Below are positions 9,062-17,195 of a stretch of 49,025 nucleotides of DNA, piece after piece. Where the stretch lies: positions 1-49,025 of the forward strand of contig JAJRYV010000065.1 in NCBI GenBank assembly GCA_024275575.1, written 5' to 3'. The first letter of the stretch is position 1. The number at the start of each line of letters is the position of its first letter. The DNA is from a bacterium. Lineage in GTDB: Bacteria; Zhuqueibacterota; Zhuqueibacteria; Zhuqueibacterales; Geothermadaptataceae. The notes beneath the pieces were generated by a model, which searched no databases, was not told where the DNA came from, and worked only from the letters and a program-made list of their open reading frames with translations. Position numbers and translations under genes: made by a program.

Positions 9062-10309
9062 ATGAAGGTCACAAGATACAAAAGTTTATTTGCTACCTCG
9101 GTTTTGATGTTCTTGCTCACTTCCCGGGTTTCGGCGCAGGTGGGAACGGCGGGCATGCCCGGCGCCTATCTTTATTCCGGCGTCGGGGCGCGGGCAATCG
9201 GCATGGGCGGGGCCTACACAGCTATCGCCAGCGATGTCACCGCGGTTTACTGGAATCCCGCCGCGCTAGCAACACAAAATCCCTACCAATTTTCATTTAT
9301 GCATAACAGCCTGTTCATGGGCACGGCTGTCGATTTTATCGTTGCCAGCGCGCCGACGGAAAACTACGGTAGCTTCGGCCTTGGCCTGTTGACCCTGGGT
9401 TCGGGGAATTTCGAGCAACGCAGCGTGCTCAATGAAAACCTGGGCGATTTCAGTATGCGCGACCTCGCTTTTTTCGTCTCATGGGCGCAGGAAGTTTATC
9501 CCGATATTTCCGTTGGGGTCAACTATAAATTTGTCAACCAGAAAATACTGAACTACGGCGGCAGCGGGCATGGATTTGATCTTGCTGTGAAAACTCGCCT
9601 TTTTGATCGTCTCGATGCCGGTCTGATGCTGGCCAATGTTCTGAGCCCGAAAGTAACGCTGGTTTCGGAAAGTGAAAGCTACCCGCTGCAAATCCGCACA
9701 GGGCTATCGAGCACTTTTTTAGATGAAAAATTGACGTTGAGCACCGAATTTAGCAATACCAGCGGCTGGGGTTCGCCGCAGTTGCATTTCGGCGCAGAAT
9801 ACATGGCGATGCCCAATCTGGCTTTACGCATCGGTGTGAATGACGGACTTTTTTCCCTCGGTGCGGGATTTACATTCCAAAAATATGGTGTGGATTACGG
9901 CACTGCCAATAATTCTGTTCTCGGCGCCAGCCATCGTTTTGCCCTCAATTATACTTTTGGTGGTTTTGGTGTTGTGGCGCTGGCTTCTCCATCGATATTT
10001 TCACCGGCCGGCGATGTCAACGTGACGCGGATCAAATTGAAAGTGAAAAGTAAAGCCAAAATCGAGCAATGGATTTTCGCCATCGTCGATATGGAAGGCC
10101 GGATTGTGCGACAGTTCAGCGGCAGCGACATGCCGCCGGAAGAGATCATCTGGGATGGCCGCGACAACCGCGGCGCTCTGGCCGCCGACGGCCGCTTTAC
10201 TTATCGCTTCGACGTTCGTACCGAAGAAGCTGAAGATATGATGGCCAACGGGTTACTGGTCAAAATCGATACGAGAGGGCCGGTCGGGGTCATCGGCGGC
10301 GAGGATTAA
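9062..10309 (+). CDS. PorV/PorQ-family outer-membrane protein with C-terminal FlgD-Ig-like domain
   Basis: The 415-residue protein has a signal peptide (residues 1-26, ending RVSAQ). The family signature follows: SGVGARAIGMGGAYTAIASD, then AVYWNPAALA. About 300 residues of amphipathic strands suggest a FadL-like beta barrel. PorV-type proteins act in T9SS as outer-membrane shuttles that collect cargo and pass it to the attachment complex. Here the barrel carries an extra tail (about residues 320-405: WIFAIVDMEGRIVRQF, IIWDGRDNRGALAADG) like the FlgD-Ig half of sorting domains, which is not usual for PorV. GGAG lies 9 bases before the ATG. Position directly behind a giant T9SS cargo gene supports a dedicated shuttle or anchor, but paralogues with other roles (UPF0164-like) are possible. 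Confidence 0.75.
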   Translation: MKVTRYKSLFATSVLMFLLTSRVSAQVGTAGMPGAYLYSGVGARAIGMGGAYTAIASDVTAVYWNPAALATQNPYQFSFMHNSLFMGTAVDFIVASAPTENYGSFGLGLLTLGSGNFEQRSVLNENLGDFSMRDLAFFVSWAQEVYPDISVGVNYKFVNQKILNYGGSGHGFDLAVKTRLFDRLDAGLMLANVLSPKVTLVSESESYPLQIRTGLSSTFLDEKLTLSTEFSNTSGWGSPQLHFGAEYMAMPNLALRIGVNDGLFSLGAGFTFQKYGVDYGTANNSVLGASHRFALNYTFGGFGVVALASPSIFSPAGDVNVTRIKLKVKSKAKIEQWIFAIVDMEGRIVRQFSGSDMPPEEIIWDGRDNRGALAADGRFTYRFDVRTEEAEDMMANGLLVKIDTRGPVGVIGGED

Positions 10310-10360
10310 AGCCTGCAGGATGGCAATTTTTAGTAAAAACAGGATGTTCACCCAACGGGA

Positions 10361-10481
10361 TTCTGGGTATCCAGATAGCTCAGCAAGCGGTAAATATGCT
10401 ACTCCTCTGGGGCGAACTGTCAAGTTAAGAGCGTAAGCCTAGTGCGCTGAATAGTTACGCTGGGTTAACTGGATAGCCAGA
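10361..10481. mobile_element. MITE-like element, copy 2, with 8-bp target-site duplication
   Basis: The 121-base element is bounded by imperfect inverted repeats of about 24 bp: TTCTGGGTATCCAG at the left, CTGGATAGCCAGA at the right. It is flanked by a perfect direct repeat CAACGGGA at 10353-10360 and 10482-10489. Its left 70 bases align with the copy at 1407-1679 (shared CTCAGCAAG, TATGC, CTCTG.GGC, CAAGTT). There is no coding capacity. An 8-bp duplication is typical of several transposase families, so the mobilising family cannot be named. It lies seven bases upstream of the TPR gene once its duplication is counted, so it may supply or disturb that gene's promoter or ribosome-binding site. 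Confidence 0.65.
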
Positions 10482-10496
10482 CAACGGGACTTTCAA

Positions 10497-13400
10497 ATGA
10501 AAGCATATTTAACAATCAAATATATCTGTTTCAACTTTTGGCTTTTGCTGCTTCTTGCATCGACGGTTTCTGCGGCAGAAAAAAACAGCGCCTGGCAGGA
10601 TTATGAACAGGCGGTAAACCTGTATCGGTACGGGGGCGCAACAGATAAAATTCTTAAACTCTGCAAAAGTGTGCGAAAAAATGCCGGCGATCCGGTTTTG
10701 CAGGCGCGCGCAGCTTTTCTTTCTGTTCAGGTTTATAACGCAGAAAATAATTTTCACAAAGCCGGCGAACTGCTTGCAGATTTATACAATCCCGCAGATA
10801 AATTCCCGAAAACGATCAGTGCCGAAGCGCGGCTGCGTCACGCAAACATCCTGCATAAAATGCTGCAACCGGAAAGAGCACAGCAGCTTTTCATCACTGT
10901 TTGTGATAGTGCGCCGAACATTTTTTACGCCCGGGAAGCGCAGCTCGGTCTGGCGAACCTCTTTGCCAATACCGGCAGTTGGCAGAAAAGTGATTCCGTT
11001 TTAACCGCACTCGTCGCTGTTATGCCAAATTATAAAAACGACGAACGCGTCCGTATTCTGACTGCACGCCAGGCGCTGTCGCTGGGGAATCCACAGCAAG
11101 CGATCGGGCAATTGCAGGGCAAACAAAGCGAGGCTTCTCTCGTACTTCTCGCGCAGGCTTACGAAAAAGCCGGCAAGTCGATCATGGCTGTCGGGGTCTA
11201 TAAAAAAATTTGTGATCGGTACCCGGGCACGATTGCAGCGGAAAACGCCCTGTTTCAGGCGGGTGAAGTCTTCATGCGCGCCGAAGACTGGCTGGCGGCA
11301 CGCAATGAATTCAAAAAATTGCTGCAGAATTATCCGCAGAGCAGCAGAAAAACCAGTGTTCAGTTTCGTCTCGGCTGGATTTATTTGCAATTAAAACAAT
11401 ATGACAAAGCTCTTGCCGCATTTCAAGTCCGGTTATCAGATCCCGGGCAAGCGAGCTATTTTGCCTTTATGCGCGCCGAATGCTTGTATCGTATGGGGTT
11501 GACGGCGCCGGAAAAATTGCAGGAAGCGGTTTTGGCATTCAATGGTCTGGCAGCATTATACAGCAAATCAACCGTGGCGCCGCCGGCCAAACTGCGGGCA
11601 GCGCTGATTTTGTTTGAAAGGGGCGCCGCAGCAGACGCCGTCATCAGTCTGCGGCAGTTTCTCTCGTTATACCCGAAAGATGAACTCGGCGCCACGGCGA
11701 TTTTTCTACTCGCCACAAGAGGCGAACCCGGCATGGCCGGCTATTATTTTAATAGCTTAATCGAGAAATATCAGCGCAGCGCTTTGTTTGATGTCGCGCT
11801 TACTGCTTTGCAGGTGAAAGATTACCGGAAGGAAAAATATCAGGAGATCATCAATCGCCAGGCTCATCTCGGATTGGAAAAAATCAAAAGCGGCAATCCT
11901 TTCTGGTTGCGGGCGCAAGCGCTGCTGCATGCTGAATCATCCTATTATTTACAGCATTACGAGCAGGCGCTGCGTGATTATGATCAGGCAATCGGAGGTT
12001 CTGAAGATGAAATTGCACAAAATGCGAAGTTGGGTAAAGCATGGTGCCTTCTGCAGCAGGGTTTTGTCGATTCCGCCCGCGTCCGGTTTGTGAAATTGGA
12101 AAAAAATCTCGCCGGCCCGGCTTTTGCAAAAGCAGCCTACGGCCTGGCGACCTGCTACTTTCGTCAAAAAGAATACGAAAAAGCATTGCAGGTCTATCCG
12201 GCTAATTTAGCAGACGAGGGCAATGGTGAATTGCAGGCGCTGATCGCCAAATCACTTTTTCGCAGCGCTGAATGTTACTTTCGTCTCGAATACTACGGCC
12301 AGGCGATTGAAATATGGCTGCAATTAGCGCAAAACTATCCGCAGCATAAACTGGCCGCCAAATCCCTGTACCGTGCGGCTGATACCTATTTTCGTGCCAA
12401 CCATTTCGACAAGGCGGAAACGACTTATACGCAAATTTTGCAGAACTACAACAGCAGTTCATTCGCGGCTGAAAGCATGTTGCAGCTCGCCCAGTGCAAG
12501 TATAATTCCGGCGATTATCAGGCTGCTGTCAGCGGGTTTGAAAAATTTATAAAAAAATATCCACGGCACCGGAAGAGCAAAGATGCCCTCGAGGGCATTC
12601 AGCTTGGTTATTATCAGATGGGGCAAAGTGAACTGGCCTCCGGCACACTGGAAAAAGTCATCGAGGAGTTTCCTGACGGCATGCTCTCGGCTGATGCCCG
12701 CTACCGCCTTGCATCCAGTTACCTCGCAGGGGGAAATTTTACCAAAGCCATCGAGGCTTTCAAAGAGATTTTAACGCAATTCCCCGGCACATCTTACGCC
12801 ATGGACGCTCAATTCGCCCTCGCAGGCGCTTATCAGGCGCAGGGTAAAAATGAAATGGCGAACGCCGAATATCAGCGGTTTATCCAATATTTCCCCGACA
12901 GCCCGAATATCGCGGAGGCGACATTTAATCTCGCCATCGGCTATTTCAACCTCGAAAGTTATCTTAGCGCCAGTGATTTTTTCAACCAAATTGCTGAAAA
13001 GCACCAGCACAGCTCTTTTTATCTGCCGGCTTTGCAGAATCTTGGCTGGTGTTATAAAAAACTGGGAGAAAATGAAAAAGCACTGCAATACTTTCAGTTG
13101 TTTGTCGATAAAAATGCTGCAGGGCCGGAACAGGATCAGATGCGTTTGCAAATCGCCACGATGAAAGCTGAACTGGGTCTGGAGGCGGAAGCTATGCCGG
13201 TATTTTTAGCGCTTTCAAAAAATTCCGATGGCGAAATTGCGGCCGAGGCTGCTTATCAGCGCGCTATGTTGCTACTAAAAAATGAAAATATCGAATTGGC
13301 GCGCCGCGCCTTCAACCTGGCAATTAAAAAAGGAGCGGCTGATAATTTTTACCGGCTCAGTGCGCTGGCTCAGTTAGGGGCCATTTACGAAGGGCGCAAA

Positions 13401-13520
13401 AACTGGAAAAAAGCAGTCGCTGCTTATAAACTTCTGGCCGACAGCGCAAGCGATCCCACGTGGGTTGCTGCAGCGCAGGAACGCATGCAAGCGATTGTTT
13501 CGCGCATATCGGCGGAGTAA
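10497..13520 (+). CDS. Large exported TPR-repeat protein of the Exb/TonB operon
   Basis: The 1,007-residue protein has a signal peptide (about residues 1-26, hydrophobic core WLLLLLASTVSA). The rest is nearly all tetratricopeptide repeats, recognisable from recurring A..LY..A and YP.S..A..A motifs such as YPQSSRKTSVQFRLGWIY and FPGTSYAMDAQFALAGAY. TPR solenoids are protein-binding scaffolds; this one should sit in the periplasm. In Tol-Pal systems a smaller periplasmic TPR protein (YbgF/CpoB) accompanies TolQRA, and this gene may play a comparable but much larger role. The gap to the ExbB-like gene is 124 bases, so an internal promoter is possible. The ribosome-binding site before the ATG is poor (ACGGGACTTTCAA), and the upstream edge is a MITE-like element. 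Confidence 0.8.
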   Translation: MKAYLTIKYICFNFWLLLLLASTVSAAEKNSAWQDYEQAVNLYRYGGATDKILKLCKSVRKNAGDPVLQARAAFLSVQVYNAENNFHKAGELLADLYNPADKFPKTISAEARLRHANILHKMLQPERAQQLFITVCDSAPNIFYAREAQLGLANLFANTGSWQKSDSVLTALVAVMPNYKNDERVRILTARQALSLGNPQQAIGQLQGKQSEASLVLLAQAYEKAGKSIMAVGVYKKICDRYPGTIAAENALFQAGEVFMRAEDWLAARNEFKKLLQNYPQSSRKTSVQFRLGWIYLQLKQYDKALAAFQVRLSDPGQASYFAFMRAECLYRMGLTAPEKLQEAVLAFNGLAALYSKSTVAPPAKLRAALILFERGAAADAVISLRQFLSLYPKDELGATAIFLLATRGEPGMAGYYFNSLIEKYQRSALFDVALTALQVKDYRKEKYQEIINRQAHLGLEKIKSGNPFWLRAQALLHAESSYYLQHYEQALRDYDQAIGGSEDEIAQNAKLGKAWCLLQQGFVDSARVRFVKLEKNLAGPAFAKAAYGLATCYFRQKEYEKALQVYPANLADEGNGELQALIAKSLFRSAECYFRLEYYGQAIEIWLQLAQNYPQHKLAAKSLYRAADTYFRANHFDKAETTYTQILQNYNSSSFAAESMLQLAQCKYNSGDYQAAVSGFEKFIKKYPRHRKSKDALEGIQLGYYQMGQSELASGTLEKVIEEFPDGMLSADARYRLASSYLAGGNFTKAIEAFKEILTQFPGTSYAMDAQFALAGAYQAQGKNEMANAEYQRFIQYFPDSPNIAEATFNLAIGYFNLESYLSASDFFNQIAEKHQHSSFYLPALQNLGWCYKKLGENEKALQYFQLFVDKNAAGPEQDQMRLQIATMKAELGLEAEAMPVFLALSKNSDGEIAAEAAYQRAMLLLKNENIELARRAFNLAIKKGAADNFYRLSALAQLGAIYEGRKNWKKAVAAYKLLADSASDPTWVAAAQERMQAIVSRISAE

Positions 13521-13644
13521 TTCGGGGGATTTATTGATCACAGCAGGATTTTAAAACCTGTTGTAAATAATGTTCAATTTAATGTAACAAGATGAAAGTT
13601 AGGGGGTTGTAGATCAGGCACTACGAAATCATTTGGAGAGAGAA

Positions 13645-14259
13645 ATGGAACTGAATGTTATCGATACCTTACGATCGAGTTTTACCATGCTCATCCTGCT
13701 GGGATGTTCTGTTTTGGCGCTGACTTTTATCTTTGAAAGGTGGCTTTATTTAAAGCGCTCGACCATCAATGCGGAATATTTTTTCCGTCAGTTTCGGGAA
13801 GCCTTCAGCAAAGGCGGCCAGGATGCGGCGCTGGCAGTGTGCAATGGTTCCATAACGCCGCTCGCTACGGTCATTCGTGCCGGGATCGAAAACCCCAATG
13901 CCACGGCGCATGCTTCTGAAGAAATGATGGACGCCACCGCGATCGACGAGCGCAGCAAGCTAGAAAAAAATCTCAACACCCTGGGCACACTCGGCAATAT
14001 TTCACCATTGATCGGTTTATTCGGCACGGTCATCGGGATTATTCGTGCGTTTCATGCCCTTGCGGTCAGCGGCTCCGCCGGGCCGTCGGTGATTTCAGCA
14101 GGTATTGCAGAAGCCTTGATCACCACAGCCGGAGGACTGATTGTCGCTGTGCCAGCGGTTGTTTTTTATAATTATTTTCTGCGCCGCGTCAATACCATCA
14201 TGACAGATATCGAATCGGTGAGCAAAAAAGTGCTGGTCACAACAGGGAAAATCAGTTAG
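13645..14259 (+). CDS. MotA/TolQ/ExbB-family proton channel subunit
   Basis: The 204-residue integral membrane protein has three membrane segments: about residues 8-28 (MLILLGCSVLALTFIFERW), 110-135 (GNISPLIGLFGTVIGIIRAF) and 155-178 (EALITTAGGLIVAVPAVVFYNY). The second and third carry the ExbB/TolQ channel signature (GLFGTVIGI, AEALITTAGGL.VA.PA). Family members form a pentamer around an ExbD/TolR dimer and use proton flow to energise TonB/TolA. I chose ATG 13645 over TTG 13633 because GGAGAG lies 6 bases before the ATG. Two exbD-like genes and tonB follow, so a TonB-type complex is more likely than TolQ. Confidence 0.9.
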   Translation: MELNVIDTLRSSFTMLILLGCSVLALTFIFERWLYLKRSTINAEYFFRQFREAFSKGGQDAALAVCNGSITPLATVIRAGIENPNATAHASEEMMDATAIDERSKLEKNLNTLGTLGNISPLIGLFGTVIGIIRAFHALAVSGSAGPSVISAGIAEALITTAGGLIVAVPAVVFYNYFLRRVNTIMTDIESVSKKVLVTTGKIS

Positions 14260-14280
14260 GCAAAAAGGACGCCGCATAAC

Positions 14281-14691
14281 ATGGATGTGAACAAAGGACA
14301 AAAAAAAAGCGGGATGAGTGAAATCAATCTCACTTCGCTGGTCGACGTATGTCTGACGCTGGTCATCATTTTTATGGTCACCTCGCCGCTGGTAATGCAA
14401 TCGGGTATCAAAATTTCAACGCCTTCGATCGGCAAAGCAAGCCAGAAAAAAGGTGAAACCGAGATGAAGGCCAATATTCATCTCAAACCGCATGGTCTTG
14501 TGCAGTTCAACGGGCGGGAAATCGATGATGCCAGTTTTGCCGATTCACTGCGCATATTTCTGGCCGCGAGCAAAGAAAAACTCGTGGTGATCAGCGCCGA
14601 TGGTGAGGTCATGCACGATCGTGTCATCGCTGTTATGGATGAGGCCAAACAGTGCGGTGCAAAAAAGCTATCGCTCATCCGCCGTAAATAA
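14281..14691 (+). CDS. ExbD/TolR-family subunit 1 (canonical membrane Asp present)
   Basis: The 136-residue protein has a short cytoplasmic N-terminus, one membrane helix (about residues 17-38) and a periplasmic ExbD-type domain. The helix carries Asp22 in NLTSLVDVCLTLVIIFMV, the conserved residue that couples proton flow in ExbD and TolR. The periplasmic part shows VVISADGEV and a C-terminal GAKKLSLI strand, typical of the family. It follows the ExbB-like gene by 21 bases and precedes a second exbD-like gene by 36. Two tandem ExbD proteins are common in Bacteroidetes-type TonB operons. Confidence 0.9.
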   Translation: MDVNKGQKKSGMSEINLTSLVDVCLTLVIIFMVTSPLVMQSGIKISTPSIGKASQKKGETEMKANIHLKPHGLVQFNGREIDDASFADSLRIFLAASKEKLVVISADGEVMHDRVIAVMDEAKQCGAKKLSLIRRK

Positions 14692-14727
14692 TCACGAACG
14701 GAATTCATAACATCGGGAAATGTCAAC

Positions 14728-15126
14728 ATGCAGATAAACAGTAAAATTGAAATCACACCGTTAGTGGGTGTGGCGCTGATTCTGGTCATCGTTTTTATGG
14801 TGACCAGCCCGCTGATCATGGCACCTTCGGACATGGAAGTGGATTTGCCACAAGCGGCAACGCGCGAGGCGAAATCAGAAACCAATATCACGATTTCCCT
14901 CAGCCGTAGCGGCGAACTGGCGCTCAATGAAGATAAAACCGCCCAAAAGAAAATCGGCCCAGCATTGCAAAAACAGTTGAAAAAATATCCCAGGCGCCTC
15001 GTCGTCATTCGTGCAGACAAGAATATCAAACATGAAAAAATTTTGCAATTGCTGACGATCGTTAAAAATGCCGGTGCGACAAATATTGCGCTCGCCACGG
15101 TGCAGCGCAATCGCAAAGGTGTGTAA
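14728..15126 (+). CDS. ExbD/TolR-family subunit 2, membrane Asp replaced by Gly
   Basis: The 132-residue protein has the ExbD layout: KIEITPLVGVALILVIVFMVTSPL as the membrane helix, then a periplasmic domain with VVIRADKNIKHEKI and an ATNIALAT strand. The family consensus at the start of the helix is ITPLVDV; here residue 14 is Gly (codon GGT at 14767-14769), one base from GAT. This residue is essential for proton coupling in ExbD and TolR, so this subunit probably cannot conduct protons itself. It may act as a structural partner for the Asp-containing paralogue in a heterodimer. The frame is otherwise intact, and the tonB start follows 6 bases after the stop. Confidence 0.85.
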   Translation: MQINSKIEITPLVGVALILVIVFMVTSPLIMAPSDMEVDLPQAATREAKSETNITISLSRSGELALNEDKTAQKKIGPALQKQLKKYPRRLVVIRADKNIKHEKILQLLTIVKNAGATNIALATVQRNRKGV

Positions 15127-15131
15127 ATCCG

Positions 15132-16193
15132 ATGAAAAATTCTGGCAAAAACGATCACGTGCCGGCAAACTCAACAGAATCTGCAGCGCCTGCGAAAGCG
15201 AAAACACCGGCCCGATTGTGGCACACGATCAGCGAGAAAAAACTGTCGCGAAATCTTGCCGGTTTCACAATTTCGGCAATCGTGCATCTAACGGTTCTCT
15301 TTATATATATTGGAATTAGCGCTTTCGACCAGCCCGAAGTCATCGAAATTCGCGAAATCAGTTTTGTGGATATGACGGCACCAGCAGCAGACCTGGCGCC
15401 TAAAAAGAAAAAGCATTTCAACCGGCGAAAACAGGAAACGATTGCGATGGCCCGGGCGTCCAAAATTGAAAAAAACATCCCGAAGGTTCAAGCGGCTGTT
15501 GTCAGGCATTTCTCTCGGGAAAAAGTCGCTGTTACGCAGGCTGTCAGCCTAACCCGGCGACTGGATATGAAACGGACACAGGCACCGCTGCAAGCTGCGC
15601 CTATCTCACTGGTCAAAAAACCTCTGGTTGAGGTGTTGAAAATCAGCCGGGCGCAGGGAACACGCACGGACAATAAAGTGCGCAATCCGGCCGCACCGAT
15701 CAAACTAAAACGGGCGTCGGTTTTGAAGCCCCCGGTGAAATTTCCCCGATCTCGCAAGCCTGTAATGCAGAGTAACGAAAAGATCAACCTGGCAACACGT
15801 AAAAATCCGCCACAAAAAGTTCAACCTGACCATGGAAGAGCTGCTTTTACCAGTGTGTTTAATGCAAAATCCGCCACAGTGCAAATTGAAAAAACAAAAT
15901 CCGGGGTTACCATCACCGGGCCGCTTGGTTCGCGAAAGATTCTCAAGCGTTTCATGCCGGAATTCCCGGATTGGGCGAAACGCCAGGGTGTCGGTGCGCG
16001 TGTCGCCCTGCAATTTACCGTGATGGAAAACGGCCATGTCAAAGAAAATATCATTGTAATGCGTACCAGCGGCTCCGCTGGTTGGGATAAAATCGTGCGC
16101 GAAGCGTTGCTGAAATGGCGTTTTGCTCCCCTGCGAAGCGGTGGCCGCCGCGATCAGACCGGGGTCATCACCTTTCAATTCGTCGTGAATTAA
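15132..16193 (+). CDS. TonB-family energy transducer
   Basis: The 353-residue protein has an N-terminal cytoplasmic stretch and one membrane anchor at about residues 43-62 (AGFTISAIVHLTVLFIYIGI, including the His common in TonB anchors). A long Lys/Pro/Arg-rich periplasmic linker spans about residues 75-255. A C-terminal TonB domain spans about residues 262-353 (FPDWAKRQGVGARVALQFTV, REALLKWRFAPL, VITFQFVVN). TonB links the ExbB/ExbD motor to outer-membrane receptors. The linker is basic rather than the Pro-Lys/Pro-Glu ladder of E. coli TonB. It is tightly placed behind exbD2 in the same operon; no receptor gene is present in the window. Confidence 0.88.
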   Translation: MKNSGKNDHVPANSTESAAPAKAKTPARLWHTISEKKLSRNLAGFTISAIVHLTVLFIYIGISAFDQPEVIEIREISFVDMTAPAADLAPKKKKHFNRRKQETIAMARASKIEKNIPKVQAAVVRHFSREKVAVTQAVSLTRRLDMKRTQAPLQAAPISLVKKPLVEVLKISRAQGTRTDNKVRNPAAPIKLKRASVLKPPVKFPRSRKPVMQSNEKINLATRKNPPQKVQPDHGRAAFTSVFNAKSATVQIEKTKSGVTITGPLGSRKILKRFMPEFPDWAKRQGVGARVALQFTVMENGHVKENIIVMRTSGSAGWDKIVREALLKWRFAPLRSGGRRDQTGVITFQFVVN

Positions 16194-16247
16194 ACAAAAC
16201 CGGCGCTGTGTGCGGTGAGCCATTCGCACACGATGAGGAGAGATAAA

Positions 16248-17102
16248 ATGAACCTTTTCAAAATCACACTTTTCGGGCTCATCTGGCCTGCTTTAATTTG
16301 GGCGCAAGATCACTCAAAGGCCGATTCGGCCTCCAATGTGCTCGATGATGTCGTCGTGCAGATGAAATACAAGGGGCCTTTTGAGGAAGACAAATTGCCC
16401 CTCGACCTGAATTTTGATTACAGTCAAGAAGCGGTGATTAAAAACCGGGTGAACTGGAAAAGCATTGGTGATCGCGATCACGATAAAACTGTCGCGGAAT
16501 TGAATGCGTTGTTACCGCTGCATTTTTCGCAGCCACAATATGCACAGATAAAACCGGCGCCGGTAAAATCTTTTCATACAAAGTTTGAAAAATTGCAGCG
16601 CTGGCAACTGGATATTACCAACAGTGACGGCTCTCTTTTTCGGCGTATTGCCGGGCAGGGAAATCCACCGGCAAATTTGTCCTGGGACGGGCTCGGTGAT
16701 AATAACGATCCTTTACTCGCTGGGGAAAATTACGCCTATAGTTTCACCGCCGTAGACCAGGCAGGAAACAGACGCACTTTTCCGGGCAACTCCTTTCAGA
16801 TTGCGGCGTTCAGCTTGCAACTCGGCGATAGCCTGCTGATCGGATTGGGAGACAAAACGCTGTTCAACAACGCCGGCTTGCGTCTGCTGTCCGGCGCTAT
16901 CGATTTTGCCCGTGAAGTGGCCACATTAATTCGTCTGCACCCAGGCAATCGCGAAGTGCAGGTTGCCTGGGGAAACATTGCAGGGGAAAAATTTTTGCAA
17001 ATGCTCGCCGATGAATTGGTCGTGCCGCAATCTTATTTCAACCGTATAAAACCAGATAAGAATGCGTTTGGCGGCATCGTTTTTTACCTCATCCCGAAGT
17101 GA
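16248..17102 (+). CDS. Secreted FlgD-Ig/OmpA-like protein at the end of the TonB operon
   Basis: The start at ATG 16248 follows GAGGAGAG by 6 bases. It gives a clean signal peptide (FKITLFGLIWPALIWAQ); the earlier GTG at 16215 would put a charged stretch in front. The 284-residue product has a middle FlgD-Ig-like region (WQLDITNSDGSLFRRI, LSWDGLGDNNDPLLAGENYAY). A C-terminal region of ~90 residues (LRLLSGAIDFAREVATLIRLHP, VQVAWGNI, IKPDKNAFGGIVFYL) resembles the OmpA/Pal peptidoglycan-binding fold but lacks a clear NX2LSX2RA motif. A peptidoglycan-linked partner of the TonB/TPR complex, analogous to Pal, is inferred. The gene is followed by a strong terminator. Confidence 0.65.
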   Translation: MNLFKITLFGLIWPALIWAQDHSKADSASNVLDDVVVQMKYKGPFEEDKLPLDLNFDYSQEAVIKNRVNWKSIGDRDHDKTVAELNALLPLHFSQPQYAQIKPAPVKSFHTKFEKLQRWQLDITNSDGSLFRRIAGQGNPPANLSWDGLGDNNDPLLAGENYAYSFTAVDQAGNRRTFPGNSFQIAAFSLQLGDSLLIGLGDKTLFNNAGLRLLSGAIDFAREVATLIRLHPGNREVQVAWGNIAGEKFLQMLADELVVPQSYFNRIKPDKNAFGGIVFYLIPK

Positions 17103-17126
17103 AAGCACGACAGAAATTTTCTCATA

Positions 17127-17165
17127 AATAGATAAAGCCTCGCGGGAAACGAGGCTTTATCTATT
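17127..17165. terminator. Strong bidirectional terminator between convergent genes
   Basis: A perfect 16-bp stem (AATAGATAAAGCCTCG at 17127-17142, complement at 17150-17165) with a CGGGAAA loop lies 24 bases after the plus-strand operon and 30 bases after the minus-strand Bax-inhibitor gene. The A/T-rich outer half of the stem gives a U-rich 3' side in both directions. It likely ends both transcripts. Confidence 0.85.
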
Positions 17166-17195
17166 GTTTGCGGAAAAGTGAGAGAGATTTGATTC

